From JANPLN01 sp043757265 (GTDB taxonomy: Bacteria; Bdellovibrionota; Bdellovibrionia; Bdellovibrionales; JAGQZY01): a stretch of DNA of 64,000 nt. The translations under genes were made by a program, and so were the position numbers. The stretch lies in contig JAYUQP010000018.1 in NCBI GenBank assembly GCA_043757265.1, forward strand, positions 1 through 64,000, in the 5' to 3' direction. Shown here piece by piece: positions 33,192 to 42,327 of the stretch (its first letter is position 1; each line of letters opens with the position of its first letter). The notes beneath the pieces were generated by a model, which saw nothing but the letters and a program-made list of their open reading frames with translations, was not told the DNA's origin and did no database searches.

Positions 33192-35081
33192 TTGGCACAA
33201 GAAAAATTTGAAAGATTTGGAAATTACATCCTTCTCGAAAAACTTGCCGCTGGCGGGATGGCCGAGATTTATCTTTCAAAAAAGTTAGCAGCCGAAGGCC
33301 TACAAAAGTTTGTGGCGGTTAAAAGAATCCTCTCTCAGCATTCAAACTCCGAAGACTTTATCAGAATGTTTAAAGATGAAGCCAAGATTGCAGTGAATCT
33401 ATCGCACAGTAACGTGGTTGGCATTCACGATTTTGGTGTCGAAACGAAGCAACTTTACTTAGTGATGGAATATGTCGAAGGAAAAAATCTCCGACAAATT
33501 CTCAATCGTCTCAAGCAACTCAACAAACGCCTTTCTGTAAGTCACATTGTTTATGCCACAAAGATGATCGCAGCAGGACTCGATCACGCCCATCGCTTGA
33601 TCGATGCAACAACCGGTCAACCCCTGAACATTATACATCGTGATATGAGTCCGCAAAACGTCATGGTGAGTTTTGAAGGCGAAGTAAAAATCATCGATTT
33701 TGGTATCGCGAAATCAACCACCCAAGAAGAAAACACCCGAGTGGGAACGCTTAAAGGCAAATTTGGCTACATGAGTCCCGAACAAGTGGACGGCCTCGAA
33801 GTCGATGCCCGAACAGACATCTTTGCCCTAGGAATTATGCTTTGGGAAATGCTGAGCGAACAGAGACTATTTCTGAGCAACAACGAAATGACCACTCTGC
33901 GTAAAATCCGTGACTGTAAAATTCCAAGCTTACGACAAATCGATCCAAATATTCCCATCGAATTAGAAAAGATTGTGAACAAAGGACTCACGCGTAATAA
34001 AACTCAGCGCTATCAAACGGCCGCTGAGCTACAAAAAGATCTGCAAAGTTTTTTGAATCGGTACAATCCCGACTTTTCGAGCCAAGATTTTAGTGAGTTT
34101 ATCAAAGAAACTTACGCCGAAGAAATCATCGACGCTCGTAAGCGCCAGGTGGCCTATTCGAAAATTGACATTCCACAGGTCGTGGAGCCCCAGCATGAAC
34201 GGTACAGTCCACGTTCTGAAGCGATAACACAATCCATGACATTCTCAAGAAACACGACCGAAAAAATGAACTTTGAGGATTTAAAAATTGAGCGACTCGG
34301 AATTGTCACGCAGCCGTCAATTCCTGCACAAATCCCAGTTACGCAACTTGGCGAAATGAGCGAATCCCACCTTAGTGTAAGTAAGGCTCCAAACTTTTCG
34401 GGCTTAGGTACCAGCGCAACCCGAGAGGCTGCAAACACCAAGAAAACCGGCTCTGGGATAAAAGTGCAATATGCCCCGGAGAACAATTCGTCGACTCTGT
34501 TTGGGGCTATTTTCTTGATGTTTGCAATTGGCATCGGCGGTTTCGGTGTCATCAACGAAATGCGTCCGTATTTAGTTGCTAAACCTTGTGCTCAACTTCA
34601 ATCCATCGGTTTTCCTCTCACCTGCCATCAAGAAGGAGCCGGGCAATCACAGATGGCTTCCAAAATTCAGCCCATTCTAAAAGTTACAAGTGATCCCATC
34701 GGGGCACATATTTACATCAACAACAAAGCCACAAATCAAATGACACCGGCCGAAGTTGAGCTTGATGGGAGTAAGCCATTTACGCTTTCTTTATCGTTGG
34801 GCGGATATAAGAGCGAGTCCCGCCATTACAACGGTCTTCCCCCGGGCAATTTTTTATCATTAAAGCTGACTAGCATACCTTCTGGTTCAATCGTCGTGCG
34901 CGTTGTCGGAGGCGAAGCCTTTTTGGGGAAACGCAAACTTCGAAATGGCGAAAAACTCGTCGTTGATGCCAACAAAGAAGTTGTGCTGACTACTGTCAAC
35001 CCCATTTCCGGTACCAGCAAGGAAACGCGCGTGAAGGTAGATATTAACGAAACCAAAGAAGTTATCCTGTCGCCCAGATAG
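33192..35081 (+). CDS. Transmembrane Ser/Thr protein kinase with C-terminal PEGA domain
   Basis: The 629-residue protein is a Hanks-type kinase. Domain order: cytosolic kinase (about 10-290), Ser/Thr-rich juxtamembrane part, one membrane helix near 437-458, then a periplasmic PEGA domain (about 490-560, SDPIGAHIYINNKATNQMTPAEV). Key residues are present: Gly-rich loop LAAGGMAEIY, Lys44 in VAVK, HRD at 149-151 (HRDMSPQN, with Ser in place of the usual Lys, as common in delta-like bacteria) and DFG at 169-171. The start codon is TTG, with GAGG 7 nt upstream. PEGA could contact the cell surface; substrates unknown. It stands next to coaE and an oligopeptidase. Confidence 0.92.
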   Translation: MAQEKFERFGNYILLEKLAAGGMAEIYLSKKLAAEGLQKFVAVKRILSQHSNSEDFIRMFKDEAKIAVNLSHSNVVGIHDFGVETKQLYLVMEYVEGKNLRQILNRLKQLNKRLSVSHIVYATKMIAAGLDHAHRLIDATTGQPLNIIHRDMSPQNVMVSFEGEVKIIDFGIAKSTTQEENTRVGTLKGKFGYMSPEQVDGLEVDARTDIFALGIMLWEMLSEQRLFLSNNEMTTLRKIRDCKIPSLRQIDPNIPIELEKIVNKGLTRNKTQRYQTAAELQKDLQSFLNRYNPDFSSQDFSEFIKETYAEEIIDARKRQVAYSKIDIPQVVEPQHERYSPRSEAITQSMTFSRNTTEKMNFEDLKIERLGIVTQPSIPAQIPVTQLGEMSESHLSVSKAPNFSGLGTSATREAANTKKTGSGIKVQYAPENNSSTLFGAIFLMFAIGIGGFGVINEMRPYLVAKPCAQLQSIGFPLTCHQEGAGQSQMASKIQPILKVTSDPIGAHIYINNKATNQMTPAEVELDGSKPFTLSLSLGGYKSESRHYNGLPPGNFLSLKLTSIPSGSIVVRVVGGEAFLGKRKLRNGEKLVVDANKEVVLTTVNPISGTSKETRVKVDINETKEVILSPR

Positions 35082-35133
35082 CGCACTGATCAAACTCTTC
35101 CACTCGTAACAGGTTCGTGCTAGCCTTCGAGGC

Positions 35134-37167
35134 ATGAATCTACAATCCTTTTCACTCAGCAACGGCCTCCCTCATAATGCGATCCCTTTTAATCAAATAA
35201 AAAATGATGAGTTTGCAAGCCTCATTCAAGGCGGAATCGCAGAGGCAAAAACTGCGATTGCAAAAATTAAAAGCCAGCGAGCTGTTCCTGATTTTTCAAA
35301 TACCATTGAAGCCTTGGAGTTTGTTTCGTTGTCACTCGAACGAGCCTCAGGAGTGTTTTTTAATCTCATGCATTGTTGCACAAGCCCCGAAATCGATGCA
35401 CAGGCTGATCAAATATCAGCCATGTTGGCAGAGCACGGGAACGATATTCAGCTGGATGACGTTTTATTTTCAAAAGTAAAAGTTGTTTATGATCAACGCG
35501 GAGATTTAAATCTTTCTTCCGAACAACAGATGCTTCTTAAAAAATATTACGAAGATTTCGCACGCAATGGCGCATTGTTGAACACTGAGCAAAAGAATCA
35601 ATTGCGAGAACTCGACAAAGAGCTTGCCCAAATCACTCCGCGCTTTGGTCAGAATCTTTTGAAAGCCACAAATGCGTTTTCTTTAAAAATCAAAAATGTG
35701 AAAGACTTGGAAGGTCTGCCCGACAGCGCAATCAAAGCTGCGCAGGAAACGGCAAGGGAAAATGGCACTCCTGAGGAATGGCATTTTACCCTGCATGCAC
35801 CAAGTCTTATGCCTTTTATGACCTACGCGAGCCAACGCGATCTGCGCCAACAAATGTGGACGGCGTCAAATCAACGTGCGTACCTAGGGGAATTTAGCAA
35901 CACGGCACTTTGTGAGCGTCTTGCCACATTGCGTGCCGAGCGCGCTCAACTTCTTGGGTATAAAACCCATGCCGATTTTGTGCTCTCACGCCGCATGGCT
36001 AAAAACTCCACTACTGTTCGAAATTTTATAGACCAACTGCTCACCCCTTCGATGGCCGCAACAAAAAGAGAGATTGCAGATATTCGAAAATTAGCCCAAG
36101 AGCTCGAGCAAGTTTCGGAAATCATGCCCTGGGATTTTGCTTACTACTCCGAAAAACTTAAAGAAAAACTTTATAACTTTAGCGAAGAGGACTTGCGTCC
36201 TTACTTTCAAATGGAAAAATGTTTAGAAGGAATTTTTCAGCACGCACAAAAACTTTTTGGACTTACATTTAAAGCGAATGACCAACTGCCAGTTTATCAT
36301 CCCGACGTCAAACCCTTCGAGGTCCACGACGCCAATGGTTTTGTTGGACTACTGTACTTTGATATGTTTCCCCGTGCCAACAAGCGCGGCGGTGCGTGGA
36401 TGACAACGTTTTTAGATCAGGGTTCTGATGGTAAAACACTTTACCGCCCGCATGTGAGCATCGTTTGTAATTTTTCGAAACCTACGCAAGAAGAACCGTC
36501 CCTGCTTACCTTTGGCGAAGTGCAAACTCTGTTTCACGAATTTGGCCACGCGCTACACAGCCTGCTTTCCAATTGCACCTATCCAAGCATTGCGGGCACA
36601 AATGTCCTTTGGGATTTTGTGGAACTGCCCTCACAAATCATGGAAAACTGGGCGCTCGAAAAAGAAACGCTCTCGTTATTTGCCTCGCATTATAAATCGG
36701 GCGAACAGCTTCCAGACAATCTTTACACACAACTGAAAAAGAGCAAAAACTTTAATGCGGGCTTTGCAAGCTTTCGCCAGCTCAGCTTTTGCCTGCTAGA
36801 TCTCGCGTGGCACGATGTGAAACCGGGTACTGCGCTGAGCACTTCGACACTTGAAGACTCGGTTCTTGCTCCCCTCGCTGTATTGCCACGCATTGAAGGC
36901 ACTAATTTTTCTGTGACGTTTTCGCATATTTTTGCCGGAGGATATTCGGCGGGTTACTACAGCTACAAGTGGGCTGAGGTGTTAGATGCCGATGCGTTTG
37001 AAGCCTTTCTTGAAGAAGGCGTTTACAACAAAGACGTGGCGCAAAGATTTCGCGACAACATCTTAAGTCGCGGTGGCACCGAGGATCCCGATGTTCTCTA
37101 TCGCAACTTCCGCGGCCGCGATCCGGACCCCAAGGCTTTGCTTCGCCGATCCGCTTTGATTCCGTGA
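35134..37167 (+). CDS. prlC: M3-family zinc oligopeptidase (oligopeptidase A type)
   Basis: The 677-residue enzyme degrades short peptides in the cytosol. The zinc site HEFGH is at 468-472 (LFHEFGHALHSLLS), the third ligand lies downstream in the ENWALEKE segment, and family segments GLLYFDMFPRANKRGGAW and SHIFAGGYSAGYYSYKWAEVLDADAF match the M3A group (PrlC, Dcp). There is no signal peptide, so cytosolic PrlC is favoured over periplasmic Dcp; the gene symbol is tentative. The ATG has only GAGG immediately before it; an extended -10-like TGCTAGCCT lies 7 nt upstream, so the mRNA may be leaderless. Confidence 0.93.
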   Translation: MNLQSFSLSNGLPHNAIPFNQIKNDEFASLIQGGIAEAKTAIAKIKSQRAVPDFSNTIEALEFVSLSLERASGVFFNLMHCCTSPEIDAQADQISAMLAEHGNDIQLDDVLFSKVKVVYDQRGDLNLSSEQQMLLKKYYEDFARNGALLNTEQKNQLRELDKELAQITPRFGQNLLKATNAFSLKIKNVKDLEGLPDSAIKAAQETARENGTPEEWHFTLHAPSLMPFMTYASQRDLRQQMWTASNQRAYLGEFSNTALCERLATLRAERAQLLGYKTHADFVLSRRMAKNSTTVRNFIDQLLTPSMAATKREIADIRKLAQELEQVSEIMPWDFAYYSEKLKEKLYNFSEEDLRPYFQMEKCLEGIFQHAQKLFGLTFKANDQLPVYHPDVKPFEVHDANGFVGLLYFDMFPRANKRGGAWMTTFLDQGSDGKTLYRPHVSIVCNFSKPTQEEPSLLTFGEVQTLFHEFGHALHSLLSNCTYPSIAGTNVLWDFVELPSQIMENWALEKETLSLFASHYKSGEQLPDNLYTQLKKSKNFNAGFASFRQLSFCLLDLAWHDVKPGTALSTSTLEDSVLAPLAVLPRIEGTNFSVTFSHIFAGGYSAGYYSYKWAEVLDADAFEAFLEEGVYNKDVAQRFRDNILSRGGTEDPDVLYRNFRGRDPDPKALLRRSALIP

Positions 37168-37359
37168 GTTTTTTAAATTAACGGCGTCATTGAGGTGAGG
37201 CGAATCCGCTTTGCGGATCTGCGCTTCACAAGTTTCGCTGGGGATGCGCCTTTAGGCGAAAACAGGAAGAATGGCTGCCTTAAAAATGGGCAGCAACGCC
37301 GTCTGTAAATCGCACTTCCGCTTTACTATTTGGGGACCACGTCCTACTCTGGCTTTCGT

Positions 37360-38214
37360 ATGAAGATTCAAAATGTTGCCATCATTTATCGAGATAAAAC
37401 GCCGCGCGCAAAGTCCCTTGCTAAGGACGTTTGCGAGTGGCTTAAGAGTAAAAAAATAAATGTGTTCTTCCAAAAAGGCGAAGCCACCCATAAAGACGCC
37501 AAAATAATTGATACGCCTGCGCAGATGAAGAACCTGCACCTCGTTTTAGTTTTAGGTGGCGATGGCACCTATCTTGAGGCCGTGCGTTTTTTAGGCGACC
37601 AGCAGGTGCCTGTTTTGGGTGTCAACCTGGGTTCGCTTGGTTTTTTAACCGAGAATCGTGTGGACGAAGTTTATGAGGTTCTTGAAAGCGCTCTTAACGG
37701 AAAAATGAAAAAAGAACCTGTGGCTTTGATGAGTGTGCAGGTAAAAACAGACAAGGTGCAAAAGTTTATCGCGCTCAATGACATTGTTATCGAACGTGGA
37801 CAGAGCACTCACCTTCTTAACATTGGAATGTACTGGGATGGCGATCTCGTAACCGAAACCAAAGCGGATGGCATGATTATCTCTACCCCCACTGGGTCCA
37901 CCGCTTATAACTTGGCAGCTGGCGGTCCCATCCTTCAGCCGAATGTACATGCCATTGTGGCGACTCCGATTTGCCCCCACAGTTTGACTTCGCGGCCTAT
38001 TATTTTTCCGGATGATAAGACTCTGTCCGTAAAAATTCTCGGACAGAAACGCGCTGGCACTTTGTCCATCGACGGACAACGAAGAGCGGACATCAATGAA
38101 GATTGTGAAATTTTAATTCAGCGCCACAAGTTGGAGCACATTGTATTGCGTAAGGCCTCACATAACTTTTTTTCGCTTTTACGCGAGAAACTTAAATTTG
38201 GAGAACGAGATTAG
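37360..38214 (+). CDS. nadK: NAD kinase
   Basis: NadK phosphorylates NAD to NADP. The 284-residue protein has the GGDGT motif (VLVLGGDGTYLEA), NLGSLGFLTENR and the NAD-binding TPTGSTAYNLAAGGPI. I chose the ATG at 37360, where the beta strand MKIQNVAIIYR starts; an in-frame TTG at 37330 adds unneeded residues. Upstream lies 190 nt with several small hairpins (for example ATCCGC-TTT-GCGGAT near 37208 and CGCCTTTAGGCG near 37248). recN follows after a tandem repeat; nadK-recN is a common pair. Confidence 0.95.
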   Translation: MKIQNVAIIYRDKTPRAKSLAKDVCEWLKSKKINVFFQKGEATHKDAKIIDTPAQMKNLHLVLVLGGDGTYLEAVRFLGDQQVPVLGVNLGSLGFLTENRVDEVYEVLESALNGKMKKEPVALMSVQVKTDKVQKFIALNDIVIERGQSTHLLNIGMYWDGDLVTETKADGMIISTPTGSTAYNLAAGGPILQPNVHAIVATPICPHSLTSRPIIFPDDKTLSVKILGQKRAGTLSIDGQRRADINEDCEILIQRHKLEHIVLRKASHNFFSLLREKLKFGERD

Positions 38215-38289
38215 CCGAGGCGCAGGCTGAGAGCAAAAGGCGCAGCTAGATGCCGAGGCGACGGCCGAATGCAAAAGGCGCAGCTAGAT
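38214..38289. repeat. Two-copy 38-nt tandem repeat between nadK and recN
   Basis: Copies 38214-38251 and 38252-38289 begin GCCGAGGCG and end AGCTAGAT, with several differences in the middle. The first copy starts at the last base of the nadK stop codon. The second ends 10 nt before the recN start, just ahead of its ribosome binding site (TAGGAG). Confidence 0.82.
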
Positions 38290-38299
38290 TAGGAGAGAA

Positions 38300-39991
38300 A
38301 TGCTAGTAGAGCTTAAGGTTTCAAATTTCGCAATCATCGATCAGATTCAGCTGGAGTTTGGTACCAACCTCAATATCATCAGCGGAGAGACCGGGGCTGG
38401 GAAGTCGGTTATCGTCCGTGCTCTCGGCCTTTTGATGGGAGCCAAGTCGCAAACCGAGGACGTGCGCGAGGGGCTCGAGCAATCTGTGGTCGAAGGACAC
38501 TTTGATCTATCAAGTCGAAAAGATATTTTAAGCTCGCTCAAAGAGTTTGGAATCACCTCGTCCGAACAGGAACTTCTTGTTCGTCGGATCATCAGCCGGG
38601 ATGGAAAAAATCGTGTTTATATTAACGGCCATCTTTCCACTCTGGCAGACTTAAAAAACATCGTAGCTCCTATGGTCGAAGTCACGGGGCGAGGCACACC
38701 ACTCATCGAAGTGACCAGCCAGAGCGAAAATAAAAACCTTCTCTCTTCGCAATACCACCTCGATATGCTCGATCAATTTTGTAAAACTTGGGAATTGCGT
38801 AAAAAGGTTCACAGCTTATTTTCGCGAATTCAAAATATCGAAGACTCGATCCAAGATTTACGAAATTCTTCGCGCGACCGCAGTCAGCGAGTTGATTTTA
38901 TTAAGTTTCAAATTGATGAGATTTCTAGTTTGGAATTGAACGCCGAAAAAGATGCGGACTTAGAAGATCGATTGAAAATTCTAAAAAATCAAAGTTCTCT
39001 AACGTCCTTTTATCATAACTCGATTGAGGTTCTTGAAGGAGATAGCTCAAGCGTGCTGTCACTTCTCGATAAGGTTATTAAATCAGCAACGAACCTCAAG
39101 CACCGGCCCGAGGTGATTGAAAAATCAATTCAGGACCTGCAATCGGCCAAACAACTGGTTTCCCAAGCAGCTTTTGATATTAACCAGCTGGCCCAGCAAA
39201 CTCTCGACGAGGGCGAACTGGATACGCTGGAATCTCGTCTCTCCGACATTCGTCGTCTGCAAAAAAAGTTTGGTCCTCTCGTACACGATATACTCAAAGC
39301 CTACGAAGAGATGAAGAGCGAACTGGATACATTGGAAAATAGCGATGAAAAAATTGCTCAGCTGGAAATAGAAAAAAAAGCTATCACAGTAGAACTGTCA
39401 CCTGTTTTGCAAAAACTTTCTCAGCAACGGGCGAAAGGTTCCAATAAATTATCAGACCTCGTAAATCAGGAGCTTGCTGAATTAAATATGAAAGGCGTGC
39501 TGTTTTCGATCAGTACCGAGACCGTTGCGGTCAACGGGACCGGCCAGGATTCAGTGATGTTTGCCATTCAGAACGGGGCAAAGGGCGAGCAGAGGCCCTT
39601 ACAAAAATCGGCAAGCGGTGGAGAATTGAGTCGTATCCTTTTATCGTTAAAAGTTGCCGTCGGAGAAATCGATTCGCCGCGCACATATCTTTTTGACGAA
39701 GTGGATACTGGAGTTAGCGGACCCACAGCGCAAAAAGTGGGGAAAAAACTAAAAGAGATCGCGCACGGACAGCAGGTTATTTGTATAACTCATTTACCTC
39801 AGGTTGCATCATACGCTGATCAACATTATTTTATTTCTAAAAAGTCCGTTAAGGGTCACATGAACATGACAGCTGTTGCACTTCAGGGAAAAGAACGGGT
39901 TGAAGAGATTGCTCGACTAATTTCGGGGGAAAAGTTGAGCTCTACAAGCCTTGCCCACGCCAAACAGTTGTTGAGTGACGCTCGCGCTTGA
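38300..39991 (+). CDS. recN: DNA repair protein RecN
   Basis: RecN is an SMC-like ATPase that gathers DNA ends during double-strand break repair. The 563 residues show Walker A GETGAGKS near the N-terminus, two long coiled-coil segments (about 150-200 and 310-370), the signature KSASGGELSRILLSLK and Walker B TYLFDEVDTGVSG in the C-terminal head. A TAGGAGAG ribosome binding site precedes the ATG. It is co-oriented with nadK and could be transcribed with it. Together with addAB at 20-25 kb it gives the window two break-repair functions. Confidence 0.96.
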   Translation: MLVELKVSNFAIIDQIQLEFGTNLNIISGETGAGKSVIVRALGLLMGAKSQTEDVREGLEQSVVEGHFDLSSRKDILSSLKEFGITSSEQELLVRRIISRDGKNRVYINGHLSTLADLKNIVAPMVEVTGRGTPLIEVTSQSENKNLLSSQYHLDMLDQFCKTWELRKKVHSLFSRIQNIEDSIQDLRNSSRDRSQRVDFIKFQIDEISSLELNAEKDADLEDRLKILKNQSSLTSFYHNSIEVLEGDSSSVLSLLDKVIKSATNLKHRPEVIEKSIQDLQSAKQLVSQAAFDINQLAQQTLDEGELDTLESRLSDIRRLQKKFGPLVHDILKAYEEMKSELDTLENSDEKIAQLEIEKKAITVELSPVLQKLSQQRAKGSNKLSDLVNQELAELNMKGVLFSISTETVAVNGTGQDSVMFAIQNGAKGEQRPLQKSASGGELSRILLSLKVAVGEIDSPRTYLFDEVDTGVSGPTAQKVGKKLKEIAHGQQVICITHLPQVASYADQHYFISKKSVKGHMNMTAVALQGKERVEEIARLISGEKLSSTSLAHAKQLLSDARA

Positions 39992-40004
39992 ACGGATTTC
40001 TTTG

Positions 40005-40069
40005 AGAGTCAGCCATTGCCACTGACTTCGCTGTTCAAAGAGTCAGCCATTGCCACTGGCTTCCGTGTT
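40005..40069. repeat. Duplicated 3' end of the lpxH gene
   Basis: A 31-nt unit (AGAGTCAGCCATTGCCACTG at its start) occurs at 40005-40035 and again, with a few differences, at 40039-40069. The second copy is the end of the lpxH coding region (codons for SQWQWLTL plus stop), so the first is a tandem copy of the gene end lying between convergent recN and lpxH. Confidence 0.78.
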
Positions 40070-40769
40070 TGCGAAGTAGACGGCAGCCATCATCCCAACT
40101 TCCAAGATTGTAGCTAGTCATTTTCTGCCCGCCTACAATAAACGTGGTTTCATCACGTAAATGCACGTGTCCCGTAACAATGGCTTGAAAAGGTCGTTCA
40201 GCAAAGACTTTGTTTGCATGATTGTGAATGGTTTTTAGAATTCTTTGCGGATCCCGCAAGGAGTTTGTATATGCACGACTTGTTTTGCTCATGGTCCTAC
40301 CAAGCCATGCAATAAAAAATCCGGGCAGATAGAGGGCAATGGCCGTCATCACCGGGGTACGTAATAACCAGCGTAAAAATAAGTAACCTTTGTCGTCGGG
40401 ATCCATTTGGTCGCCGTGCTCAACGCGCACGATTTCGTCGCCCATGTGAAAATACTCAGGATCGCTATGCACGATAATGCTGAGATCATCTTGCCAAAAT
40501 TTTTTGAGGTGTAAATCATGGTTACCCTCGAAATAGTGAATTTCCGAGCCTAAAGAGATCAATTTTTGCAGCTCTTCAATGAGCGGTTTGTATTTTTGAA
40601 TAAAGTAATCGTGCTTGCCTATCCAAAGGTCAAAAATATCACCAACTAAAAATATAATTGATTGTTTTGCCTGGGACTCGAGGGAAATAAAAAAGCGCAG
40701 AAGAGTCTGCGCTTGGTCGTCATTCATATCTCTCAGATGTAAATCCGAGAGAAAATAATAACTTTTCAT
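40035..40769 (-). CDS. lpxH: UDP-2,3-diacylglucosamine hydrolase
   Basis: LpxH removes UMP from UDP-2,3-diacylglucosamine in lipid A synthesis at the inner membrane. The 244-residue protein shows the metallophosphoesterase motifs SDLHLRD, VGDIFDLW, EGNHD, VEHGDQMDPDD and TGHVHLRD. The family-typical hydrophobic insert (ALYLPGFFIAWLGRTM) is present for membrane association. The ATG overlaps the ftsZ stop by one base (TAATG), so lipid A synthesis is translated from the end of the division operon. Other UDP-sugar phosphoesterases such as YbbF are the same family. Confidence 0.9.
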   Translation of the reverse strand: MKSYYFLSDLHLRDMNDDQAQTLLRFFISLESQAKQSIIFLVGDIFDLWIGKHDYFIQKYKPLIEELQKLISLGSEIHYFEGNHDLHLKKFWQDDLSIIVHSDPEYFHMGDEIVRVEHGDQMDPDDKGYLFLRWLLRTPVMTAIALYLPGFFIAWLGRTMSKTSRAYTNSLRDPQRILKTIHNHANKVFAERPFQAIVTGHVHLRDETTFIVGGQKMTSYNLGSWDDGCRLLRKHGSQWQWLTL

Positions 40770-42310
40770 TACATCCCGTCCTGAGACTCCTCATTGCGCT
40801 GCTTGCGGCGCAAATAAGTAGGGACATCCAAATTTGACTGATCGAAAGGTGAGCTCAAATCCGCAGCGGCTCTTGCCGCATTGTGATCTAGGCTCATTTC
40901 CATGCTCAGCTGCTCAGTGGGTAGCTCTTTTTGTTTTAATGCCTGTTCGCGATAAGCTTTTGCTTTTGCGATCAACATATCACGCGAGTTTGCCGCCGCT
41001 GCATGAGCTGCTGCCTCGGCCTGATATTGCGCATTTGATGTGTCTATCGGTGCAGGCATCTCTTCAACAGTCGCTGTTGGAATCGCCATCGGAGTTGCTA
41101 CAGGAGCCGCACCTGGATGGGCCATCGGCGCCGCAATCACAGAATTTACCGCGGTATTTGCTACGATCGGTTGATACATGTGTGCCGGCTGTGGAATAGG
41201 TGGCATTGGCTGTTGTGCAATTGCCTGCGGTGGAACCGGTTGCTGATACTGAGGTTGATAATACTGTGGTGGTTGCTGTGACTGCGTTACGTAAATCGGT
41301 TGCTGCTGCTGAGCCTGGTATGAGTAATGCTGGGGCACCCCCAATTTTACCTGATCCACACCAAATCCAGTTGCAATCACAGTGACGCGAACTTCGTCGC
41401 CAAGAGTTTCGTCAATCACAGCCCCAAAAATGATTTCCGCCTCTTCGTGGGCAGCTTCGGTGATCAATGTTGATGCTTCGTTCACTTCGTGAAGGCTTAG
41501 ATCTCTACCGCCCGTCACGTTAATGATAATTCCAGTAGCTCCATCAATCGAAATGTTTTCAAGAAGCGGCGATGAAATGGCTGCTGTTGCAGCTTCCACA
41601 GCGCGATTTTCACCGGTAGCTGATCCTGTTCCCATAATAGCCATGCCTTGCGTCGACATTACGGTGCGAATATCTGCAAAATCGAGGTTGATCAAACCGC
41701 GAATATTAATAAGATCAGAAATTCCCTTTACAGCCTGAAGTAAAACTTCATCAGCTTTGCGGAACATGTCTAGTAAAGATGTTTTTTCGTGCGAGATCGA
41801 AAGGAGCTTTTGGTTTGGAATGACAATCAGTGTATCAACACTCTCGCGCAATTCGTTAAGACCACCAAAAGCGTGGCGCATTCTCTTTTTGCCCTCGAAG
41901 CTAAATGGCTTTGTGACCACGCCAATTGTAAGAGCTCCTAGTTCTTTCGCGATCTTTGCAACGATCGGTGCTCCGCCAGTTCCTGTTCCGCCGCCCATAC
42001 CAGCAGTTACAAAAACCATGTCTGCGCCTTCAAGGGATTCTACAATATCATTGTAGGACTCAATAGCTGCGCGTTTTCCAACTTCAGGATTTGCGCCCGC
42101 TCCCAATCCTCGCGTGAGCTCTTTCCCAAGCTGTATTTTATTTTGTGCCTTATGCGCTTCAAGAGCTTGCCGATCTGTGTTTGCAACAACGAACTCCACC
42201 CCTGTAAGGCCGCCCTCGATCATCGTTGTTACAGCGTTATTTCCGCCCCCACCAACGCCAATAACTTTGATTGTCGCGCCAATATTTACGTTTTCTTCTA
42301 ACTCAAACAT
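40769..42310 (-). CDS. ftsZ: Cell division protein FtsZ
   Basis: FtsZ is the tubulin-like GTPase that forms the division ring. The GTP-binding signature GGGTGTGG is at 106-113 and the T7 loop NLDFAD at 208-213. The 513-residue chain is long: the linker from about 330 to 490 is rich in Gln, Pro and Ala (QAQQQQP, QYQQPVPPQ and later Ala-rich parts). The conserved tail DVPTYLRRK is at 495-503, for binding FtsA, but ten more residues follow (QRNEESQDGM). It lies 17 nt after ftsA and ends in lpxH. Probably expressed both from the dcw operon and from internal promoters. Confidence 0.97.
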   Translation of the reverse strand: MFELEENVNIGATIKVIGVGGGGNNAVTTMIEGGLTGVEFVVANTDRQALEAHKAQNKIQLGKELTRGLGAGANPEVGKRAAIESYNDIVESLEGADMVFVTAGMGGGTGTGGAPIVAKIAKELGALTIGVVTKPFSFEGKKRMRHAFGGLNELRESVDTLIVIPNQKLLSISHEKTSLLDMFRKADEVLLQAVKGISDLINIRGLINLDFADIRTVMSTQGMAIMGTGSATGENRAVEAATAAISSPLLENISIDGATGIIINVTGGRDLSLHEVNEASTLITEAAHEEAEIIFGAVIDETLGDEVRVTVIATGFGVDQVKLGVPQHYSYQAQQQQPIYVTQSQQPPQYYQPQYQQPVPPQAIAQQPMPPIPQPAHMYQPIVANTAVNSVIAAPMAHPGAAPVATPMAIPTATVEEMPAPIDTSNAQYQAEAAAHAAAANSRDMLIAKAKAYREQALKQKELPTEQLSMEMSLDHNAARAAADLSSPFDQSNLDVPTYLRRKQRNEESQDGM

Positions 42311-42327
42311 AGGTTCCCCTTTGTTGC

